Source: Nageia nagi
Lineage: Eukaryota > Pinophyta
Assembly: GCA_050084985.1 (NCBI GenBank)
Contig: JBITNC010000001.1
Span: 87,172,001-87,236,000, forward strand
Length of the DNA stretch: 64,000 nt
Direction: 5' to 3'
The position numbers and the translations under genes were made by a program. Below are positions 12,709 through 24,899 of the stretch, piece by piece (position 1 is the first letter of the stretch; each line of letters begins with the position of its first letter). Below the pieces are notes generated by a model, which was not told where the DNA came from, made no database searches, and saw nothing but the letters and a program-made list of their open reading frames with translations.

Positions 12709-14000
12709 TTAAAACAATGTTAGTCTATGTACTTCAGATGTTTCAAACAACTCAAGCAAATTGATTTTAGCATTTGTATTTTTGATATTTTGCATGATAC
12801 TCTTTTTGCATTTATATTTCCTCTTTTCCTTAAGAGAAGATTTAAAAGGTATCTCTTTTATAGCATAAACTAGGTTAGGAATACCTTTCTTTGATCTTAT
12901 GGGTGCATTACATGTTTGTTCCAAATCTAAACCTACATCTGAATCTACTTTTGCATTGAATTCATAATCAAACTCAATAGGTTCACTATTATCATCATAG
13001 ATAATTATATTCACCATATTGATGAAAGGTAGTTCTTGAGATTTAACTTTGATCGTATTATTTTCATAGAAAATTGTACCATTATCCAACAAGTGTTTCA
13101 ATTTCTTTCTCAAAACATAATAACATGTTGTATTTTGCCCTTTAATTTGATGATATTTGCAAAATTAATATTCCCCATACCAACTAGGCTTTTTATCATT
13201 AGGTACATATTCTTTTCCTTGAATTCATTTGATTAAAGGCCCTTCTCTAGACATTTCTCAAGCATTTGGTTAGGGTTTACCAATAGTGGATACAATTCTT
13301 TGGCTGATTTTCTATCTTTGGTTTTATTTTGGTTAAATGGTTCAACTATGTTAACAAGAGTATCATCTTTCTTGTTATAGGCTTCCTATCATTATCTTTG
13401 TTGGAAGAGGATGATGTGTACTTAAGCAAATTATACCTTACTAATAATTCCTCTTTCTTAATAAGAAAATAAACCATTAACATACTCAAGCTCTTTTTCA
13501 CCAAGAATAGGATGAATGTTTTCAATGAATACCTTTCAATGAAGCTCTCTTCCACCTTTTGTTCAATGGACCTCCAAATCTTGATGAATCTTGAATCAAA
13601 CTTATCCAATCTATCCATTTGGCCTTGCTTACAAAATATTACATAGGTAAAATCAACAAGTTTCTTTACATTGCACCTGAAGTGATCATTGAACTAATCC
13701 TTCAATTATTGATATGATGTTATAAATCCTAATTCCAAGCTATGAAACCACTTGTGAGCTTCATTGATTAAACTCATAGGGAAATATTTTGCTTTCAAGT
13801 GATCATTAACCCCACATTTAAGCTCTATAATATATTAAAAAACCTAAATATGTGTGATAGGATCAATCTCACCATTGAATTTTTCAAATTCAAGATCCTT
13901 ATCTTTACTAGCAAGAAGTATATTTTTAATTTCCATTCTTAATGGGTTAGCCTTATTCTTTGTTCGATTTGTACGAACTCCAAATTTGTTCCTGAGTTGT
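12709..14000 (-). pseudogene. gypsy gag remnant
   Basis: From about 13960 a frame reads LEFEKFNGEIDP, then LKCGVNDHLKAKYFPMSLINEAHKWF (split here as separate words), which is the Retrotrans_gag core. An open block at 13618-13346 continues it. A zinc-like segment (CKYHQIKGQNTTCYYVL) precedes the LKHLLDNGTI stretch near 13113, the pattern seen in Tat gag proteins. The His of the usual GH pair is Gln. Between 12700 and 11770 only fragments remain. Confidence 0.6.
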
Positions 14001-15056
14001 GTAATCTAAAACTTAATATTAAGAGAAAGAAAATGTTATAAAAGGTAGGTACCAATATGTTGATATGTGTTTTGGTATCACCTAAGGTTTTATCTTAAAT
14101 GAACTAAATACACATAAATATTTAAGTATGATTTATCTAAGCTAATTAACTCAAATAAACATACATGAATAAAGAAATATAATAGTGCAGTACATTGATG
14201 TCAAGATTAAAAATGAGCTACACACACTAAAGAGAAAGGAATCAAATGAAAGATAAATACCTATGTGTCCTTACCTATTTCAAGATCAAAGATATGACAT
14301 ATGAACATATCGAAGAATAGTAACCTTGTTGTGCGAACCCCATGGACAACTGTAGAAGGAATACTAGTGTGGGTTTTAGTCTTTTGAAGGTTAGCATAGG
14401 CATGCACATCAACATGGGTGCTAGCATTATTAAGGAATGATCCTCACTAATAAGGTGTAACAACCCACCCAATGGCACTAATCAACCTCAAGCATTATTG
14501 AGGGTGTAAATGAAATCGTATTTGAACCATTACTATGTGATGATCAATTTTCAATGGAAATATGTATTATTTGTATCAACTTGATGCTAGCTTCGATATT
14601 TTATGATGCAGGTAACATGTTACTGCAAGATGAAAGGATCAATCGAAGACCCAATGAACCAAATGTGAATTAGTGATGAGAACAGAAGGGTAAGAGGAGA
14701 AAATGATTGGTGTTGAATTGTTGGCACACCCTATGACCATCATAAATCATGTAGTTGCATGTATAATAATTGTTATGATTATCTATTTCTCAATGAAATT
14801 ATGTTTACCAATGTGTGTGGATTAATCTTGCCCTGTAGGACGAGTTAAGAATCATAGGTAAAGGTGTGTTTTCCTTGTTTTGTGTTTTTGAAATTTAAAT
14901 TTGAAATGAAGAGAAAAAGAAATATACCTTATTTAAATCTGATAATTTATATAAAGTTATAAAAATACATTAAAAAATTAAAATTAAAATGAGTGCCCAT
15001 ACTATTGCCACATGGGGCTAATAGTAAAAACACTATTAGAAAAAGACTAAGGTCAC
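14001..15056. other. no gene; gypsy leader or older DNA
   Basis: Non-coding AT-rich sequence upstream of the gypsy gag on the minus strand. Repeats of the GCATGGGTG/GTTAGCAT type appear near 14380-14440, as also at 11930-11970 and 7350-7390. No LTR edge could be fixed. Confidence 0.4.
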
Positions 15057-15228
15057 CTTATGGTGTTACAAGATATTTAATAGGTAGAAAAATAATAGAG
15101 TAATGATGTTGGAATGTATAATGCATTATTGCAAAGGTTTGGCTTATGGTGTTACAAGATATTTAATGGGTAGAAAAATAATAGAGTAATGATGTTGGAA
15201 TGTATAATGCATTATTATAAAAGTTTGG
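15057..15228 (+). repeat. 86-bp tandem duplication across the 5' LTR edge of copia A
   Basis: The block from CTTATGGTGTTAC to GCAAAGGTTTGG (15057-15142) is repeated from 15143. Each copy carries flanking DNA, the target duplication AATGA and the first 36 bp of the LTR. Two LTR starts therefore exist (15107 and 15193); only the second leads into a full LTR. Confidence 0.9.
15188..15192. repeat. target-site duplication AATGA, left
   Basis: AATGA precedes the LTR at 15193 and recurs directly after the 3' LTR at 21125-21129. Five bases is the normal copia duplication. Confidence 0.9.
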
Positions 15229-15664
15229 ATTAATCCTCTTTGTAAATTCACTAATACTTAAGGGTATCATTTGATACCCCTTAAGTATTTAAGTGAATAT
15301 GATAATGTAGGTTGTCCTACACTCCATGTCATGAGCATGCCCCTTGGGTAAAGTTATGTACATGTCATGCTTTTGTACATTGGATAAAAGGGTGATCCAA
15401 ATAGAGATTTTGGCCTATAAATAAAAGGCTCCCTCTTTGGATCATATACCAATTTATAGAGTAAAGTTATGCTATAAGATAGTGCTTAGAATTTGTGAAT
15501 GAAGTGAGATCTAGTTAGTGTATGTACTTCTAGTTGGACGAACCATTTACATTATGAGTTATCTTTGTGAGATTGTCTTCTTAGAGTTATTTAGATGTGA
15601 ATTGTGTGTTTTCATGAGATCTTGGTAAATATAGAGTTATTTATGTTATATTTCAACTCTCTCA
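15193..15664 (+). repeat. 5' LTR of copia A
   Basis: 472 bp, TGTTGGAATG...ACTCTCTCA. It contains the inverted repeat at about 15256-15286 and a TATAAATA box at 15416-15423. Compared with the 3' LTR it lacks a block of about 28 bp near 15490 (the AGGAGTTAGGAGG segment). Confidence 0.9.
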
Positions 15665-15666
15665 TT

Positions 15667-15678
15667 TGGTATCAGAGC
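15667..15678 (+). promoter_or_regulatory. tRNA-iMet primer-binding site of copia A
   Basis: Perfect TGGTATCAGAGC two bases after the LTR end. Confidence 0.93.
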
Positions 15679-17030
15679 ACCTTGAAGGCTCTTTTTTACA
15701 TCCTTGCTATGGAAACTCTTCTTCATCATCTTGGAGGCTCTTCATTCTTATTTATCATTATTGAAGGTTTACTCTTCTTGTTCAAGATAAAACAATTTAG
15801 AGGTATAACCCTATTTTTTTTTCATTTTTGATACTAACATTCATTTATGATTATGTTAGTTCAACTCCTAGATAATATTGTCTCAATAACATAATATATT
15901 ATTACCTTTTTTTGTTATCTTACTAACAATCTTTATTGTTAGTAATTGGCCAATAATACATTATGGTTAAAATACCAATTGTTTCTAACCTCTTATGTAG
16001 ATTCAATTTTTTTTTCCTTTTCAAAGTTAATTAATACTTTGAAATATATTTACTACTTGAAAGGATAGTATATATTTCTATTCAAAATATACTATATCTT
16101 TTTTATTTAAAAAAAAATATGGGAGAAGAGAAAAGGAGTAGATATACTATACTAAATGTATTTGGAAAAATATTTCATTTTTTTTACAAAAGTATATAAT
16201 ATTGCTTTATTGAAGTATCTATTTTATAATACATTTCTTATTCAAGATGGGGGGTCATTGCCTCAAAACCACCTGCTCACTATTGTGTGCTTTTTTGCTT
16301 TATTCAATCCCTTAGAGAGGAGGTTAATACAACAATGCCCTCATCTTCATAGTCTATTTATAATAATTCCTATCTAATGCCTCATGCCCATGTGTTATGC
16401 CAGGTGATGGCCTTATGCTATCTTTGATCAACCTAAAATCATAATCATGTGCAGAATTTGGAGCATGAGCGAGAGTGTTCACATTGGGTCTAGCATTACC
16501 ACCTCACCACATGTGAACATAGGTTGCTAGAGAGAGCAAAGCTATCAATGCCTCTTCTCACATTGTGTGACCTCCCTATCCTATGTTCTTCTCAACCACC
16601 CAATGTCTCCATCTCCTCCATAATACCTAGCCTTTTTATGGCTTGATCTCCTTATCTATCATCTGTGCCTGATCATGCCCTCTATTTATCATTTAATTTT
16701 TTTAAAACCCCTCTACTTAACCCCTATGCAATCAAATATTTGAATTAGTATCTGCATTTATGTTACAAGCATGCCCTCTCCCACCCTATAACTCTTTTCC
16801 CCCCCTTGCAACCTAGCAACTCACTTTTTTGCTCTTCTCTCTTTGCCCTCACCCTCTACATAGCCCCCTCTCACCTCTTTTACATTTCCTTTTTTCTTGG
16901 TCTTGTAAACTTGTTTTAATGAGGCATTTCTTTCAAGCAAAGTTTTTTTTCTTTTTCTCATCATTAGACTAGACTAATGCATGGAGTAAACAACTCTAAT
17001 AATCAAGCTGGTTTTACTGCGATGCCCTAC
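15679..17030 (+). mobile_element. leader of copia A, no gene
   Basis: AT-rich then C/T-rich untranslated DNA with no supported reading frame. The words after the primer-binding site match copia B. From about 16240 to 16980 the sequence is pyrimidine-rich and unlike the leader of C. Gag is missing where it would be expected. Confidence 0.6.
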
Positions 17031-17034
17031 TTCA

Positions 17035-19918
17035 TGTCTCACACTTTTTTCATCTGATTGGATTCTTGACTTTGGTTGCATTAATCACCTATGCTTTGAA
17101 AATGATAAATTTGATAACTTTCATAAGTATAGAAAAGATGTGGTTGTGATAGGTGATAACTCTATTCTTGAAGTCCAAAGAATTGGGAGTGTGTTGATTC
17201 ACAAAATGGTACTTTTTTGAGTTTGACTCTCAATCCTAGTGTATGAAGAAAGGACTTACCATGTTGGTTAAAGGGTCAATAAAAGATGATCTCTACATTA
17301 TGGATCAAATTCTAAAAAGATGTATCTTGCTAAAAATATGTGTTCTAGAGATAATCTTTGGAACCAAACATTTAGGGCACCTTAACCATAAGAGTATTCA
17401 AGTCATGAAAGATCAAGAAATTATGGAAGGTTTGCCTTCAATTTACCTTCAATTGGTCTGTATGAGAAGTGCATTCTTGGCAAAATGCATAGACAAAAAT
17501 TTGAAAAAGATAAGGTAACAAGAGCATCTCAACCTCTTCAACTTGTGCATTCAGATTTAATGGGTCTATTTTATACTATGTCATTTGGAGGAGCATCATA
17601 TGTCTTAACCTACATTAATGACTTTAGTAGAATGACCTTTGGGTATCTACTTGAGCATAAAGATCAAACCTTTGAAAGTTTTAAAGTTTTTAAGGCCTTT
17701 ATTGAGAATCAAACTGACCTTAAAATCAAGATATTGAGATCAGATAATGGGAAAGAATATAAAAATAATGAATTCAATGACTATTATGCTAAGTATGAAA
17801 TCAAGAGGCAATTTACAATTCCTTGCACTCCTCATCAAAATAATGTTGCTAAAAAGAAAATAGAATAATTATGGAAATGTTTAGATGCATGCTAGGTAAT
17901 CTTTCTAGTTTTTTATGAGGTGAAGCTATGAGATCTACCATTTACACTTGAATAGGTGTCCCACAAATGTTATTCAAGATAAAACTCCTTTTAAGGCATG
18001 TTAAGAAGAAAACCTAACATTTCTCACCTTAGAGTGTTTGGTTGTGAAGCATTTTCCTACATTATTTTTGATAAAAGAAGAAGTTAGAAAAAAATTAAAA
18101 AATGCATCTTTATAGGTAATAATAATTAGCATAGAGGCTACAGGCTCTACTCTCCATCCTACAAAGTCATGTTTATTTCAAAAGATGTAAAGTTTAATGA
18201 ACTTCTTGAAGAATTTAATTATAATAAGGATGTTGATCCAAAAGAATCTTTAGTTGCACTAGCTAGTTAAATATTGATATAAATAAGTCATCTCATGAAT
18301 AAAATTCTCCAACATAAAGGGTAACAAGGAGCATAAACTTGAATAAATCCCTATTTGCCAAGATTAACAACAAGCATGAGCCCTCAGCCATCAAAAAAGC
18401 TTCTAAGAATGAGTGTTGGATGGAAGCCATGAAAGTGGAGTATGAGGTGCTTATAAAAAATAAAATTTGATTTGGTTTCTTATCCCAATGAGAAGAATAT
18501 GATTGGCAATAAATGGATCTATAAGGTCAAGTTCAATTTAATTAGGGATATTGAGAAATACAAAGTAAGGTTAGTAGCCAAAGGTTTTGCTCAGAAATAC
18601 GATGTAGATTATGAGAAAATATTTAATCCTATGGTAAAGATACCTACTGTGACAATTATCTTTGCTCTTTCTACAGCTCAAAAATGGAAAGTTTTCAACT
18701 TGATATGAAGAGTGCATTTCTTAATGGTGACTTAGTTGTAGAAATCTTTATGAATCAACAGAAGGGTTCATTATGGAAGGTAAAGAGTCCTTTATGTGCA
18801 AGCTAAAAAAATTATTATATGGACTTAAGTAAACACCTAAAGCCTGGTACGAGAAGATTTCAAGGTATTTTGCAGGCATTGGTTTCTCAAAGTGCTTTTC
18901 AGACTTTGATTTATTTGTGCTCACTCAAAGAAAAGATATGGTATTGATTCTCCTTAATGTGGATGATATTTTGATTACTCAAAATAATAATAGAATCATT
19001 CAAGAGTGCATATCCAAACTTAAAAAAATATTTGAAATGATTGATCTTGGTCTCTTACACTACTATCTTGGAATGTAAGTGTATCAATACAAAGATTGTA
19101 CTTATCTAAATCAATCTAAATATATATTAAACATCTTATAAAAGTTTTGAATGGAGGAATGTAGATATGCTACGATCTCAATCTCTCCTAAAATTATTAT
19201 TTCTTTGAGCTTCATCTCTTAGTTATTTGATGCTATAGCTTACATGCAATTAATTGGTAATCTTTTGTATTTGACTATTTTCAAGCCAGATATTAGCTTT
19301 GTAGTGAATCTGATGGTTTCAATTCATGCAAAAACCATATGTTGAGCACCTTAATATTGTTAACTAAATCTTGAGGTATGTTGCAAGGATTAAAGATCTT
19401 GCTCTCAAGTATTTTAAGTTACCCTCATTTGTTTTCTTTAGATTCTCAAATTCTAACTATGGGAAAGATAGAGATGATAGAAAATAAACCTCTACATATG
19501 TGTTTAGCATTAGTTCAAGTGCTATATTTTGGGCTTATAAGAAGTAACCTACTATTTCTATTTTCATAATAGAAGCTGAATACTGTGCCATGTCTATTGC
19601 AGCTTAGGATGCCATTTGCTAAGGCATCTTTTAAAAGAAATTAATATGAGTAAGGTGTCTCATCTTTGTTCTTTAGACAATCAATCGGTGATCTCTTTGG
19701 CTAAGAATATTTTATTTCATTAGAGAATAAAACATATGAAAATTTAGGTGCATTTTATTAAGAAGAAGGCTCTTGATGGCATTATACACCTAGAGTATTA
19801 TCTATCCATCTTGAACTCTATTGATTTGTTCACCAAACCCCTCCTGAAAGCTCAGTTCTGTACACTTAGGGATGCTATTGGGTTGGTGAAGTTGCCCTTA
19901 AGGGGGAGTGAAGTTTGA
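17035..19918 (+). pseudogene. copia A pol remnant (protease, integrase, RT, RNase H)
   Basis: Fragments in order: protease core WILDFGCINHLCFE (17059-17100; D-F-G in place of D-S/T-G), GAG-pre-integrase (TKHLGHLNHKSIQVM) near 17360, integrase core with HSDLMG at about 17550, FSRMTFGYLLEHKDQTFESF, SDNGKEY and the PHQNNVA end near 17840. Then RT from about 18400 with NKWIYKVKFN, ARLVAKGFAQ-type words, and the catalytic box as NVDDIL near 18955. RNase H follows, ending LFTKPLLKAQF and LRDAIGLVKLP. Many stops and frameshifts; dead. Confidence 0.85.
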
Positions 19919-20620
19919 ATTCATTGTGTTGAATTCATATTTATGATGATAACTTCACCTCTAGGAGGATTTTATGCTATATAGTGTTGATTTTGTTGTA
20001 CATTTTTGTGGTAAGTTCACTCTACATGAAGAACTTGTACAAATTTTTAAAGCAAAAGATTGACCAATCTAGCACTGTTCAATTATCTATATGTGAGAAA
20101 CTCTTACGTATATGTTGACACTATTCAATTATCCATATATGAGAAACTCATATGTGCATGCTCTATTATGTAATGATAATCAACATATATTTTATATATA
20201 GTAGGTGAATATGAGTTTTGGTCTTAGCATCTTCTTGATGACTTATAGTGCAACATTGATTAGTTCATGATGGCATTTGTGTGATTTATCTATCTTTGTT
20301 GGTATGAATATGTTGCATCTAATTGATCATATTATTTGAGCTGCTTATGACTTATAGGTTTTTTTAAATTATAGGTTACTTACTTTAGGTATGTAGGCTC
20401 TTGGAGACTCTTCATGACTTCCAGTTGGATGACTACTTCATGTACATTAAAATAGATTGTGATTAATGATTGTATTTAACAAAGTAGTGAATTTCAAACT
20501 AGATCTTTCTTAATTTACAAATATATAAAAAGTTCTCATCTCTATTGTATCTATTTGGAGGAGAGATCTCTTACTTTCTATTTTTTTTCTCTCTTATTTG
20601 CTCTATCTCAATATTGCATT
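19919..20620 (+). mobile_element. copia A 3' untranslated region between two polypurine-like tracts
   Basis: About 700 bp with no gene. The word TTAAGGGGGAGTG stands at both ends (19898-19910, overlapping the end of pol, and 20619-20631, next to the LTR). The segment contains a short repeat of TTCAATTATC(T/C)ATAT(G/A)TGAGAAACTC near 20080-20150. Confidence 0.6.
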
Positions 20621-20629
20621 AAGGGGGAG
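20621..20629 (+). promoter_or_regulatory. polypurine tract of copia A
   Basis: AAGGGGGAG directly before the 3' LTR TGTTGGAATG, the expected site of plus-strand priming. Confidence 0.85.
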
Positions 20630-21124
20630 TGTTGGAATGTATAATGAATTATTATAAAGGTTTAGATTGATCCTCTTTGTAAATTCATTAATACTTAAAG
20701 GTATCATTTGATACCTTAAGTATTTCAATGAATATGATAATGTAACTTGTCCTACACTCCATATCATGAGCATGCCCCTTAGGTAAAAGGATGTGCATGT
20801 TATGCTTTTGTACACTAGATAAAAAGGTGATCCGAAGAGAGATTTTGACTTATAAATAGAAGGATCCCTATTTAGATCATATACCAATTTATGGAGTAAA
20901 GTTATGCTATAGGATAGTGCTTAGGAGTTAGGAGGATTGTAAAAGAGTTGTATTTGTGAATGAAGTGAGATCTAGTTAGTGGATGTACTCTTAGTTGGAG
21001 GAACCACTTACATCTTGAGTTATCTTTGTGAGATTATCTTCTTAGAGTTATTTAGATGTGAATTGTGTGCTTTCATGAGAACTTGTTAAAATAGAGTTGT
21101 TTATGTTATAGTTCAACTCTCTCA
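20630..21124 (+). repeat. 3' LTR of copia A
   Basis: 495 bp, TGTTGGAATG...ACTCTCTCA, followed by AATGA (21125-21129). It has the inverted repeat at about 20689-20720 and a TATA-like box near 20850. Confidence 0.9.
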
Positions 21125-21129
21125 AATGA

Positions 21130-24100
21130 AATTAGTTTTATTTTCTTGTGTTAGGTATGAATAATAGTTGGCATTAATTTATCAGTTAATAAAAAATATT
21201 TTAAGATATTTAATATCATCTCAATCGTCAATAATTTTAAGAAAACCTACCCCAAAAATTATTAAAGGTATAAGAAGACATCCATTTGGATACACTTGGA
21301 CCTCCTATAAATAAAGGAGTGTAACCTTAAGCAAATCACCTACCTATCTATCTTTTATTATTTCATTCTTGTTATTCTCAAGCTTAGGTGTAGAGTTACA
21401 TGAAGAAAAGAAGTTTCTCTTCTCTCTTCAAGTCAAGGTGCATTATTTTACATTCTTTTTTATTAAATAAATTAGTTCTACTTTTAAAATATTTAATGAG
21501 TTGTATGAAAGTAACGAAGTGGGATTTTCTTTTGTTATTTTCTCTTTATTTAGATGTAGGGGAGGAAAAGTTCACGTACAAATTGTATCATGTATTTTAT
21601 GATATTTTAAGTAGATTAGTCAAATATTTCTTCTTATGCCTTTAGCTAGAATTTAATAAATTTATTTTGATATGAATTTTATTAAATTTTTAATATGATA
21701 TTTATCATAATGTTTGATAAAATTTTATAAAATTAATTATTGTTAGAAATGTTGTACCATTTGAAAAGATAGTGGTTATTGTATTTCAATATTGGTACCA
21801 TGTCTTTTTCTTTGAAAAGTAAAGGAGTGGGATTTTTTTTTTTGTTATTCTCCTTTTATTTAGATGTAGGAGTGTAAAATTTCACATACAAATTCTATTA
21901 TGTATTTTATAATATTTTAAAGGGACTAATCAAATATTTCTCCTTATGCCTTTAGCTAGAGTTTAATGAATTTATTTTGACATGAATTATATTAAAGTCT
22001 TAATATGATGTTTAGTAAAGAAATATTATTAAATTCATGTGAAAATGGAAAAAGATGAATTAATAAAAATATTTTTTTTATTATTATCTAAGTTTGTCAA
22101 TTAAACTAATTAGTATCTAATGAGTTGATAAGTATGTTTAATATTTTTAATAAGTAATTCAAGAACTCTTTAGAATCCTATATTAAATAAACTATAGTTT
22201 TGAGATTATGATATTGATATAATATTTAGTAAAATAATTCAAATGGTACCAATTGCATTAATTAATTATTAAGGTATCCAAGATTTTATTGTGAATGATT
22301 TAATTATTTAATATGGATTAATTATAGGGTAAATAAATAATGGATTAATGTACATTGATCAAGGAAATGAGATAATTTTTCTTGTTTATAGTTAAATTCA
22401 TTTTTATAATGATCAAGTTTAAAAAGGGTTATTCTGATCCTCCTCCCTTCTAGTACTCGATCCACCCACCAAGTTCCAAGGGGATGTTCGATGCTCATTG
22501 CATGAAGATCGAAGGAGATGTTCAACAGTTGATATAATAGGCAAAACCATATGACATGAACAAATTTGAATTACAAACTCATTGGATATGAAATAATATA
22601 ATTTGTCAAAAAGATCTTATTAATGATTAAATGGATTGTATTATATTATATTAATTCATTAAAGGTTATTTTATTTTTATGTCATGTTAATATGGTAAAT
22701 GGAAAGTAGATGAGTTGAACTTCAATGAATTGGTTTTATTATATAAATGATTAATAAGTTATCCTTTTTATTAAGAATAATATTATGATGGCTTAATATT
22801 ATATATAGTGATGATTACATGAATCGAAATAGGAATTAATATTTGTTATTTCATGATTAGTAGTGTGTAGCATAAATTGATTTAAGTAGATGATTTTACC
22901 AAGACTCCTAAAGAAGTAGATTGTTTAGGTTAATTATTCTAATAAAATCCAAAACTATCCCAATGACTTAAAAATAATCCTAAATTTGAACTACTAAGGT
23001 TCTAAATGATAATTTGTGATCACTTGGGAAATTTTAAGAACCCTTGGGATCAAAATGGGTACAAATGGAATCCAATGGGATCATTTGGGATCCTTTGGGA
23101 TAAATACGAGGTTTTTAGATAATAAGGTCAAGATATTAATGATCAAAGTTTAAAGGATAAAACCTAATCTGACTTAGATAGAATCTACCTACTTAGTGAA
23201 TGAATTGTTAACTTTGAGATTTAATGAGTTTATGATTTACATAGTATATTAATGAATGAAGTGGGGAATGAGGGTTAGAAAATGCCACCTACGTACATGA
23301 CCTCACATATGAAACCAAAGTGGGTTATGGTTTTTATTTCTTTGCAATTTAAAGAAATCGATTAATTAAATTTATAGGGATCAAATGAATATTTCTCAAT
23401 TTCTTATACAATGGTCTTAAGGATCGATAAGAAATAAGAACTCTAAATAAATCCACTATCATTCCAATATTTTAGAAAAGAATCCCATATTAGTCTTATG
23501 GACCCAAATTTAGATTATAAGAGAAATGTTAGGAACCCTTTGGGATTAAATGGGATAGTTTGGGGATACTATGGGAAATAATTTGGATTGTTTGAGATTG
23601 TTATAGGATCTAAATCTTAAGATTTCTTGAACATCAATTTGCACTTAAACTAGTGATATTAGACCTTTACATCATAGAAAGTACGCCCTCAAGTTCAAGG
23701 ATATGGTAATGAAGTTCAAATGAGACCATGGTACGATCATCAAGATTATCCACTTGTAAGCAAAGTTAGGAGTACCTAGTGAACATACCTTCGTAATTAC
23801 AAAGAAAGGGTGAAGACTTAATAAAGTCAATGAGGTATCAATATGTAAACCATGTGGGATATATGTCACTAAATAGTAAACCTTGAGAATCTGAGAAATT
23901 GATAAATGATAGACTTAAAAAAATAGTCCTAAATTTTAAGAGTGTTAGATGGTGAAAGATGGAGTAGCATTACACAAGGATTGATAACAATAGATATGAC
24001 AAGAAGTTGAACAGAGCATATGATCATAGAAATAGATAACAGATATTTTCTTAAGTGATAACAAGATTCCAATCTTAATAGGCAACATTTAGAAATACCT

Positions 24101-24350
24101 AAGAGTAGGGTACTAATTATCAAGATGTAATCTTGACATTCTTTCCCCAAATTAGAGATACATACATTTATATAAGATGTGATATCATAATTTAACCACT
24201 TGTATGTCGGTTGAATTCGTCCTGATGTACCTAACATAAAAAATAAGAACATAACCTAAGAAATATAAGATAACAAGGATAAATATGATTAAATATGTTT
24301 GTAAAGTTGCACCTAAGTGGGACCGTGTTAAGGGGCCCATTTTTAGGTAT
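21130..24350. other. AT-rich intergenic DNA, no gene recognised
   Basis: No reading frame, RNA gene or splice pattern stands out. Degenerate repeats of TGGGAT words occur at 23030-23105 and 23540-23600. A direct repeat lies at 21519-22017 (separate entry). The small open frames here look like chance. Confidence 0.5.
21519..22017 (+). repeat. direct repeat, offset about 308 bp
   Basis: A block of about 190 bp starting GTGGGATTTT at 21519 recurs from 21827, with about 85% similarity by eye. Shared words include TTTAGATGTAGG, CATGTATTTTAT or its variant, and CTTATGCCTTTAGCTAGA. Confidence 0.75.
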
Positions 24351-24414
24351 CAACACATACAAATGACACAATTGATTATAGTGGTTCCTCGCATAAGGGT
24401 GATAGTAGACCACT

Positions 24415-24771
24415 CTACTGCTAGATTCTTTTACTTCTCAAGATAACTCTTACAATGCTAAGAAGCTCTTTCTCTCCTTATCTCTTTAAAAAGTAAGAGA
24501 ATTTCTCTACTACAAACTTGAGTGAGTAATAATGAGGGGAAACCATCTATTTATAGGAGAAATCCACACTTTGGGTCACCCTAATATCTAAGGTGCACAC
24601 CAAGATCCAATGGACAAGCTTTCCCTTTATCCTAGGGATAAGCGTGCCTTACAAGTGGGTTATGTGAAGGGAAAGTCTCCTTAATTCTTTATTCACTTAA
24701 ATACTTGAGATAATAGAAAGGTTACATTTTTTTCTAGATACCTAACATAATATGCATTATACATTATAACA
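24415..24771 (-). repeat. probable solo or partial copia-like LTR, minus strand
   Basis: Read on the minus strand it begins TGTTATAATGTATAATGC at 24771, like the TGTTGGAATGTATAATGC start of the copia LTRs here. It has a CCTATAAATAG TATA box (24547-24557) and GAGGAACCACT near 24387 as in those LTRs. The inverted repeat of the family is absent. The inner edge and a primer-binding site were not found. A further LTR-like start, TGTTGATACC, lies on the minus strand at about 24357. Confidence 0.45.
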
Positions 24772-24899
24772 AGCCCTAGCATTATCAAGGGTGATACCTG
24801 CATATCTAAGGTATTGTATAGGAAAACATGGCCAAAATGTAATGGATTAGTTATTTTTGAAAGACAACAAACTCAAAGATTAAGTTCCTTGGTGTGATG

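Larger units (their letters stand above)
7303..14560 (-). mobile_element. decayed Ty3/gypsy (Tat-type) retrotransposon
   Basis: Minus-strand element recognised by the order gag (about 14000-13080), a protease-side region, reverse transcriptase (10860-10000), RNase H (9433-8981) and integrase (about 8900-7795). I could not find its LTRs: 7303-7790 and 14000-15056 show no convincing direct repeat beyond shared words such as GCATGGGTG. Copia C ends at its left edge, so C may have inserted into the gypsy tail. Highly mutated. Confidence 0.7.
15193..21124 (+). mobile_element. complete but decayed Ty1/copia element A
   Basis: About 5.9 kb, with two LTRs, a matching 5-bp target duplication, a primer-binding site at 15667, pol fragments and a polypurine tract at 20621. 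Gag appears deleted: the leader runs to about 16980 and then goes almost directly into the protease. The pol is broken by many stops. It shares family traits with elements B, C and D. Confidence 0.92.
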
